Shown here in pieces: positions 57,692 through 64,000 of a stretch of DNA of 64,000 bases. The DNA is from Cervus elaphus (taxonomy: Eukaryota > Chordata > Mammalia > Artiodactyla > Cervidae): contig NC_057848.1 of NCBI RefSeq assembly GCF_910594005.1, positions 54,143,616-54,207,615 on the forward strand, given 5' to 3'. Position 1 is the first letter of the stretch. Each line of letters begins with the position of its first letter. The translations under genes and the position numbers were made by a program. The notes under the pieces were generated by a model, which was not told the DNA's origin, made no database searches, and was given only the letters and a program-made list of their open reading frames with translations.

Positions 57692-58487
57692 GTAAAAACT
57701 TTTAATTTTGTATTGGGTATAGCTGATTAACAAACAATGTTGTGATAGTTTCAGGTGAACAATGAAGGGACTCAGCCATACATATACATATATCCGTTCT
57801 CCTCCAAACTCCCCTCCCATCCAGGCTGCCATATAGCACTGGGCAGAGTTCCATGTGCTATATGTGTAAGGTCCTTGTTGCTTATCCACTTTAGATATAG
57901 CAGTGTGTACATGTCCACCCCAAACTCCCTAACTGTCCCTTCTCCCCGGCATGCATAAGCTCATTCTTGAAGTCTGTGAGTCTGTTTCTGTTTTGTAAGT
58001 AAGTTCATTTGTATTGTTTCTTTTTATACTCCACATATAAAGGATGTCATATATTATTTCTTCTTTTCTGTCTGACTTACTTCACTCAGTATGATACTCT
58101 CTTGGTCCGTCCATGTTGCTGTAAATGGCATTACTTCATTCCTTTTAATGACTGAGTAATATTCCATTGTATATATGTACCATATCTTCTTTATCCATTC
58201 TTCTGTCGATGGACATTTAGGTTGCTTCCATGTCTTGGCTATTGTATATAGTGCTGCAGCAAACACTGGGGTGCATCTATCTTTTCAGATCACGTTTTTC
58301 TCTAGATATATGCCTAGGAGTGGGATTGCAGGGTCATATGGTAGCTCTATTTTTAGTTTTGTAAGGAACCTCCATACTGTTCTCCAGAGTGGCTGTACCC
58401 ATTTACATTCCCACCAACAATGTAGGAGGGTTCCCTTCTCTCCACACTCTCTCCAGCATTTATTGTTTGTGGATTTTTTTGATGATT
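57692..58487 (-). mobile_element. 5'-truncated L1 (ORF2 end and 3' UTR)
   Basis: Reverse L1 of the same 3' UTR type as 30895. The ORF2 C-terminus is visible in two open pieces (58054-58266 and 58285-58518) in different frames, with the Cys-rich motif in the second. Truncated near 58487. Confidence 0.88.
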
Positions 58488-58529
58488 CAGTACCTGTCAG
58501 ATCATCTTGGCAAAGCATAGCTTCTTTTA

Positions 58530-58850
58530 AAAATCTCTTTTTTTAGGTATAATTTACATACAATAAAAGTCACCCATTTTGAGTATATGTTATGAAGAGT
58601 TCTGACAAGTTATATATATATATATATATATCCCCTTGGAAGTAGCAACTATTACAGTCAAAATATAAGAGATTTTCATTACTACCCAAAGTTCCCATGT
58701 GTCTGTCTCAGTCAACCAGTACCTGAATCCAAGCCACAGGCAAACATGAATACGCTTTCATCATCTAGAAAAGATTTGTCATTTCTGGAGTTTCATATAA
58801 TGATAGTATTAGTCTTTTGTGTCTCTCTTTTCACATAATATTTCAAGTGA
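58530..58850. mobile_element. Ancient repeat, probably L1-related
   Basis: The stretch beginning ataatttacatacaataaaag and containing tttctggagtttcatataatg is typical of a widespread old mammalian repeat that I associate with ancient L1s. It is interrupted by a (TA)10 run at 58612-58631. Confidence 0.45.
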
Positions 58851-59065
58851 TCAAGAAACTCAGTGATCTCTCTTTCAAAACAACCATGTTATCTACCCCC
58901 AGGACAAACAATACTCAGAGAACTGCAAGACCTTCACAAGGACTGAAAGTCAAGCACTGATATATATTGGGGGAGGATATTCATATGAGAAATCTATATA
59001 ACTGCTTATAGGCAAGTATCTACCATCCATACTGAAAGATGATTACTTGGGACCATTTGAATGAT

Positions 59066-59262
59066 GGCTGAGATGGTAAAGAATTGCCTGCAATGAGGGA
59101 GACCTGGGTTCGATTCCTGGGTTGGGAATATTCCCTGGAGGAGGGCATGGCAACCCACTCTAGTATTCTCGCCTGGAGAATCCCCATGGACAGAGGAGAC
59201 TGGCAGGCTACAGTCCATGGGATCACAAAGAGTCGGACATGACTGAGTTACTAAACAAAGCA
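59066..59262 (+). mobile_element. Bov-tA SINE with TSD
   Basis: Forward Bov-tA missing ~12 bases of its head. TSD catttgaatgat at 59054-59065 and 59263-59274, so the shortening happened at insertion. Confidence 0.95.
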
Positions 59263-59274
59263 CATTTGAATGAT

Positions 59275-60389
59275 AAATCATCAACTAACATTTTTTGACG
59301 CCAACTGCCCTCTTCCTTTGCATATATTCTACTTCCACCATTCTCTAGAATGTCTGTTCACTGGATACCTGAAATCACCCTCCAATTGACCCAACAATCT
59401 AGGATAGAGAACCAGAGTATGTCATAGAGAAACTGCTAGACTTTGACAGGAAAACTACCAAGCCAGTTAAGAAGATTATGGGCCACAGAAGCAGACATAG
59501 AAGCACACTTCCAGAAAAATCTTCTGACCTGCCTTTCCCAAAGAAGGTAATAAAGTAGTGTGGTAGTGTCAAAATATTTGACTGCTACCCACCATGTCTA
59601 TGTCTGGGTTAATGAGCTCTGCAAAAGAAGAGACAGCAAGCATCTGAATTCTAGCTCTTGCATTAGTTATCTTTGGTTCTGAAAGCTCTTGGTTTGTTCA
59701 TTTTGTTTACAACTACCAGGACTTAAAATATGTTATTCTAGGAAACATTCTCCCCTGGACAAATTTAAAATTGTCTTCCCTGCCAACATTTGCCTTTTTA
59801 ACTCATTTTTTGAGTGCTCTCAACAGGATAAAACCACCTCCAGATTGACACATTTTCCCCCTTAAGCTACATTAATGTCTTGAGTAAATTTTCTGCCTCT
59901 GTTTGCTCTTTAAGGTGAATTGGCATATCTCTGCTACGATCCATTATGTTCTGATTTTCAAGGTATCATACTGAGGTCAGTTCCCTAATTGACCCTGAGG
60001 TGAGCCTATAAACAAGCCACTTTTTTGGCCTGCCCACACTTTTTGAAGTGCCACACATGTAGTAGGAAGCCAAGCAAAGTAAAGTAGCACCGGTGAGTTG
60101 AGAAGATAGAGACTGGATTTTAGAGAAGTTAAAGTGACTGGAATTTGCGAAGTTGAATACCAGAGAGCAGCAACTATGAGAGAAGTTTGCTAGGGGTTCC
60201 CTGTAACTATTCTGGTAAATATTAAGATGTGTCTGCAAAGGGTGAAATGCCAAAAAGCTAGGCAAATTACAGTTACCGGAGAGATTTTGGTTGAACAATT
60301 TCTAGTCCTCACACAGGAATGGAAGACCTTTGGCTGTCATTCAGCAAAAGTGGACAAATTTTACTGAAATCTGGAGCATTCAGTAGAAA
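59275..60389. other. Unassigned non-coding sequence
   Basis: About 1.1 kb with no recognised element; the 110-codon minus-strand open stretch 59966-60298 has no domain. Confidence 0.45.
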
Positions 60390-60745
60390 TCTCAAAAGGA
60401 TTAGTTTCCTGTGGCTACTCTAACAAATTACCACAAACTTGATCACTCAAAACAGTAGAAATCTATTCTTTCACAGTTCTGGAGGCTAGTAGCATAAAAT
60501 CAACATGCCGTTAGGGGTGTACTCCCTCCAGAGGTTCTAGAGGAGAATCTGTTCCTTGCATTTTTTAGCTCCTAGTAACTGATGGATGACTTGGCATTCC
60601 TTGACTTGTGGCTGCATCAGTCCAATTTCCGCCAGCTTCTTCACATCACTTTCGTGTGTGTGGGGGGGTGTATTTGTGTAAACTCCCTCTGCCTCTCTCT
60701 CTCTATAAGAATACATTGCATTTAGAGCATACCCAGATAAGTCAA
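60390..60745 (+). mobile_element. Ancient mammalian interspersed repeat (family not named)
   Basis: Landmarks include tttcctgtggctactctaac, cacaaacttgatcactcaaa, ctttcacagttctggaggct and ccagaggttctagagg, a widely distributed old repeat pattern. I recognise the pattern but will not assign a family name without a search. Confidence 0.55.
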
Positions 60746-60761
60746 GATAGTGAAAAAGTGG

Positions 60762-60977
60762 AGTTGTTAGTCACTCAGTTGTGTCCAACTCTATGCAACC
60801 CCATAGACTGTAGCCTGCCAGGCTCCTCTGTCCACGTGATTTTCCTGGGACGAATATTGGAGTGGGTTGCCATTTCCTTCTCCAGGGGATCTTCCTAACC
60901 CAGGAATCAAACCCGAGCCTCTTGCATCTCCTGCATTGCAGATGGATTCTTTACCACTGAGCCACCAGGGAAGCCCA
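60762..60977 (-). mobile_element. Bov-tA SINE
   Basis: Complete reverse Bov-tA; the head ends in GGGAAGCCC at 60977. A ~10-base duplication (cttgcatctcctgcatt) enlarges the head region. Confidence 0.92.
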
Positions 60978-60978
60978 G

Positions 60979-61345
60979 TCTTAGAAGGCAATGCCATCTA
61001 GCTGGCACTGTAACTGAGTCTTGAAAGGGCCACTCAATCTTTTTAACAAGCTATATACTTCATGGTGCTTGGGAGCATAGTAAGGCCAGTGAGTTCCATA
61101 AGCATGGGCCCACTGCCACACTGCTATTGCTGCAAAGTGAGTTCTTTGATCAAAGTGAATTCTTTGATCAGAAGCAATGATGTGTGCAATAACATTACAG
61201 TGAATAAGGCATTCTGTAAGTCCATGGATGGTAGTTGTGGCAGAAACACTCAATGCAGAGAAGGTAAACAGCATCTGGAGTCCTTACTCCAGTAAGGACA
61301 AAACACTGCCCCTTTCATGACCACTTGTGACCAGGTAGCTGGTGA
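60979..61345 (-). pseudogene. ERV-L-type retroviral integrase fragment
   Basis: On the minus strand, 61274-60981 is open for 97 codons and resembles the core of an ERV-L integrase, the enzyme that joins retroviral DNA to the host genome. Visible are HGLTECLIH, the IASDQ segment with the second acidic catalytic residue, and QWAHAYGTHWPYY. An internal duplication (61136-61171) repeats the DQR-HF segment, and the segment around the third catalytic residue is altered. Upstream pol sequence and LTRs are not seen. It is an old, decayed fragment between a Bov-tA and an L1. Confidence 0.7.
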
Positions 61346-63300
61346 ACAAGTAGACACCAAAATTAAATTTTAAAAACATAATAGCACTTACCATTGCTCA
61401 AATTGGGCTTCCCTCGTGACTCAGATGGTAAAGAATCTGCCTGCAATAAGGGAGACCTGGGTTCAATCCCTAGGTTGGGAAGATCCCCTGGAGAAAGAAA
61501 TGGCAACCCACTCCAGTATTCTTGCCTGGAGAATCCCATGGACAGAGGAGCCTGGCAGGCTACAATCCATAGGGTCACAAAGAGTCAGACACGACTGAAG
61601 TGACTTAGCATGCATTGCTCAAAAAGTAAAAGAATTAGATGTAAACCTAACAAAACATGTAAAGGAACTGTATGAAAACTACAAAATAAAAGGAACCAAA
61701 CAAGATCTAAATGTATGGAGAGATATAGCATGTCCATGAATTAGAAGACTTGAAAAAGCAAAAATGTCAGTCCTCCTCAAATTTGTATATGTATGTAATT
61801 CCTATCAAAATCCAAACAAGATTTTTGTAGACCATATAATATCTATTATGTAGTTTTGTAAACAATATACCTACAGAAATATTTTGCCTAAATTTTGGCA
61901 GGGATTACTATAAAACTTATATGAAAAGTCAATGGAATTAGAATAGCTAAAAACAGTTTTGAAAAAGCACAAATTGGGAAAATCAATCTATCCTATTTCA
62001 AGATTTATTATATAACTACAGTAATAAGGACTGTCTGATATTGGCAGAGTGATAGAGACACAAATCAATGAAGAAGAATAGAAAACCTAGAAACAGACAT
62101 ACACAAATATACCCAACTGCTTTTGGCAAAAGTGCAAAAACAACAGTGGAGGAAAAAAAAGCATTTTTACAAACAAATGGTATTGGAACAGTTGGAAATC
62201 CACAGGGGAAAAAGATTCACAATATACAAAAGTTAACTCAGTTTATTGAACTAATAAATGCTTGTTATCACTCTAAAAAATTAACTCAATTTTTAAAATT
62301 TGAAACCAAACATAAGCAACAAAAGCAAAGGAAAAAAAAGTGGAGCTACATGAACTTTAAGTTTCCAAAGGACAAAGAAAAGATAAAATATTTGCAAACA
62401 ATATATCTGATAAGGAGCTAACACCAAAATACATAAGGAACTATTATAACTCACTAACAAAAACCCTCAAATAACCCAATTAAAAATTGGCAAGGAATGC
62501 ATGTACACTGTTGGTGGGAATGTAAATTGGCATAGTCACTATGGAAAACAATATGGAGGTTCTTCAAGCTATTAAATATAGAATTACCATATGATCCAGC
62601 AATTCCAATTCTAAGTATATACCAAAAAAATTAAATCAATGTCTCAAAGAACTATTTGTACCTACATGTTTTTTATAGCATTATTTACAACATCCAAGAC
62701 TTGGAAACAACCTGTCTGTCAACAGATGAATGGATAAAGAAAATGTGATATATATGTGAACGTGTGTGTGTGTGTATTCAGCAATAAAAAAGAAGACATC
62801 TCTGACCTTTGTAGCAGCATGGGTGGATCTTTATGGCATTATGCCAAGTGAAAGAAGTCAGACAGAGAAAAACAAATATTGTATGATCTTACTTATATGT
62901 AGAATCTAAAAAATCAAGCTCATATGTAGAATCAAAAAAAATCAAATAAAGCATCAGAGAATATATTGGTGATCACCAGGGGCAAGAGGGTGAGGGAAAT
63001 GGGTGATATGGTCAAAGGGTACAAACTTCCATTTATAAGATGATTAAGTTCTAGAGATGTAATGTACAGCATGATGACTAAAGTTAAGACTACTGTAAGT
63101 TTGAAACCTGCTAAGAGACTAGATCTTCAAAGTTCTCACCATACACACAAAAAGGTAACTGTGTGAAATAGTGGATATGTGAACTAATCTTATTATGGTA
63201 CAGTCTCACAATGCATACATATATCAAATCATCGCTTTGTACACCTTAAACATAAATAATGCTATATGTCTATTAGTCTCAATTAAACTAGGAAAAAACC
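61346..63300 (+). mobile_element. Old L1 (ORF2 3' half and 3' UTR), internally deleted
   Basis: Forward L1 of an older type. ORF2 sequence runs from about 61346 (interrupted by Bov-tA at 61403-61612) to ~62930, followed by a 3' UTR to ~63300. Two internal stretches of ORF2 are missing, near 62300 and near 62495, where aattggcaaggaa is joined straight to tgtacactgttggtggg. A small TG run lies at 62761-62778. No frame longer than 117 codons survives. Confidence 0.85.
61403..61612 (+). mobile_element. Bov-tA SINE inserted in L1, with TSD
   Basis: Complete forward Bov-tA. TSD cattgctcaaa at 61392-61402 and 61613-61623. Confidence 0.96.
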
Positions 63301-63554
63301 CAAGATAGTAAATTGTACTTTAGTCAGAAAGTCAAAATCAATTGAAAATTTCTTAAATATCCATTTTCCTTCAAAAGCACCCATAATGAAACCTGTGGTA
63401 TAATGATATACTGAGCTGACTGACTCAGTCTTTGCTTATATTTCTCCACATTTGTAACCAGAATACATTGGTTACTCAATACTAATGTAATGGTTGTAAT
63501 GGTTAATTAACTATGTGCAAGAAAATATATAAAACAAATAATTCCTCCCTCCAA

Positions 63555-63725
63555 AATTGGGAAAAGACTTGACTAGGCATTTTTCCAAAGATGACGTGCA
63601 AATGGCCAACAGGTATATGAAAAGATGTTCAACATCACTCATCATCAGAGAAATATAAATCAGAACCCCAGTGGATATTACCTCACAGCTGTTAGGGTGG
63701 ATATTATCAAAAAGTTAAAGCACAT
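63555..63725 (+). mobile_element. L1 ORF2 fragment
   Basis: About 170 bases of forward L1 ORF2, starting at aattgggaaaagacttgac and ending at tatcaaaaagttaaag. It corresponds to the stretch deleted from the L1 at ~62495. Confidence 0.75.
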
Positions 63726-63729
63726 TTAA

Positions 63730-64000
63730 ACCCTTATTGGATACATGATTTGCAAATCTCTTCTTCTACTCATTTTATTTTATTGATGGTTTTCATTTTA
63801 TTGATGGTTTTGTTTGCTATACAGAAGTTTTAAGTTTGATGTAGTCCCATTTGTTTCTTTTTGTTTTGTTTCCCTTGCCTGAGGAGACAAACCCAGAAAA
63901 ATACTGCTATCCCCAATGACAAAGAATGTGCTGCCTATGCTTTCCTCTAGGAGGTTTATGGTCTCAGGTCTTACACTCAAGTCTTGAATTCATTTTGCAT
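63730..64000 (-). mobile_element. L1 ORF2 fragment, reverse, running off the window
   Basis: Reverse L1 ORF2 (minus-strand open piece 63798-63980 containing SVRPETINLLEESIG). Its 3' limit lies against the forward fragment at 63725, in a tail-to-tail arrangement. A 17-base unit with attttattgatggtttt is tandemly duplicated at 63774-63811. Confidence 0.78.

Noticed and set aside
15651..61612. tRNA-like heads of the Bov-tA copies as possible tRNA genes
   Set aside because: All are followed by the BovB-derived SINE body and have diverged stems; they are SINE heads, not functional tRNA genes.
1..64000. CRISPR arrays, operons, riboswitches or a novel defence-type system
   Set aside because: Repeats are dispersed LINEs/SINEs, not spaced arrays; there are no clustered intact genes. 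The sequence is ordinary ruminant intergenic DNA around decayed OR genes.

Overview
This window is mammalian nuclear DNA from a ruminant, most likely a bovid. The evidence is the repeat content: RTE-type BovB LINEs, tRNA-derived Bov-tA SINEs and dimeric Bov-A2 SINEs occur throughout and many keep clean target-site duplications (TSDs). Around them lie ruminant L1s, a CHR-type cetartiodactyl SINE, and old mammalian MIR, L2, L1 and ERV-L fragments. I found no intact protein-coding gene, no RNA gene, no CRISPR array and no bacterial-type operon. Long ORFs are retrotransposon remnants or their antisense shadows.

Layout. 1-3.8 kb: an L1 ORF2 fragment broken by a reverse-oriented L1 and by BovB pieces. 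3.8-7.3 kb: mostly unassigned sequence with two MIRs. 7.35-9.9 kb: three L1 3' ends in a row, then BovB. 10.5-12.5 kb: a 2-kb BovB with a perfect 13-bp TSD. 13.45-14.8 kb: olfactory receptor (OR) pseudogene 1, split by a 390-bp BovB insertion. 19-21 kb: a BovB joined directly to an L1. 24.27-28.96 kb: an apparently complete BovB between 11-bp TSDs, itself hit by an L1 and a Bov-tA. 30.9-35.5 kb: a long L1 containing an L1 3' fragment and a BovB. 36.6-38.3 kb: a SINE cluster. 42.6-43.5 kb: OR pseudogene 2, almost full length with two frameshifts and one nonsense codon. 45-56 kb: several long L2 fragments, all on the minus strand, with SINEs, MIRs and microsatellites. 56.6-64 kb: L1 pieces, Bov-tAs and a decayed ERV-L integrase fragment.

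The only host-gene content I can support is the two OR pseudogenes, both on the plus strand and both preceded within about 20 bases by a splice-acceptor-like sequence. The window therefore looks like a degenerate part or edge of an OR cluster that has taken many retrotransposon hits. The rest is a stratified record of insertions whose relative order can be read from nesting. I saw no evidence for a novel multi-gene system. The most informative items are the full-length BovB with a duplicated 5' block, the nonsense codon shared by two other BovB copies, the OR gene split by BovB, and several possible chimeric or rearranged LINE structures.

Limits: repeat families are named from recognition of their sequence, not from a database search, so subfamily names are avoided and boundaries without a stated TSD are good to perhaps 10-30 bases. 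Stretches called unassigned are those where I recognised neither a gene nor a repeat; they may still hold very old repeats.
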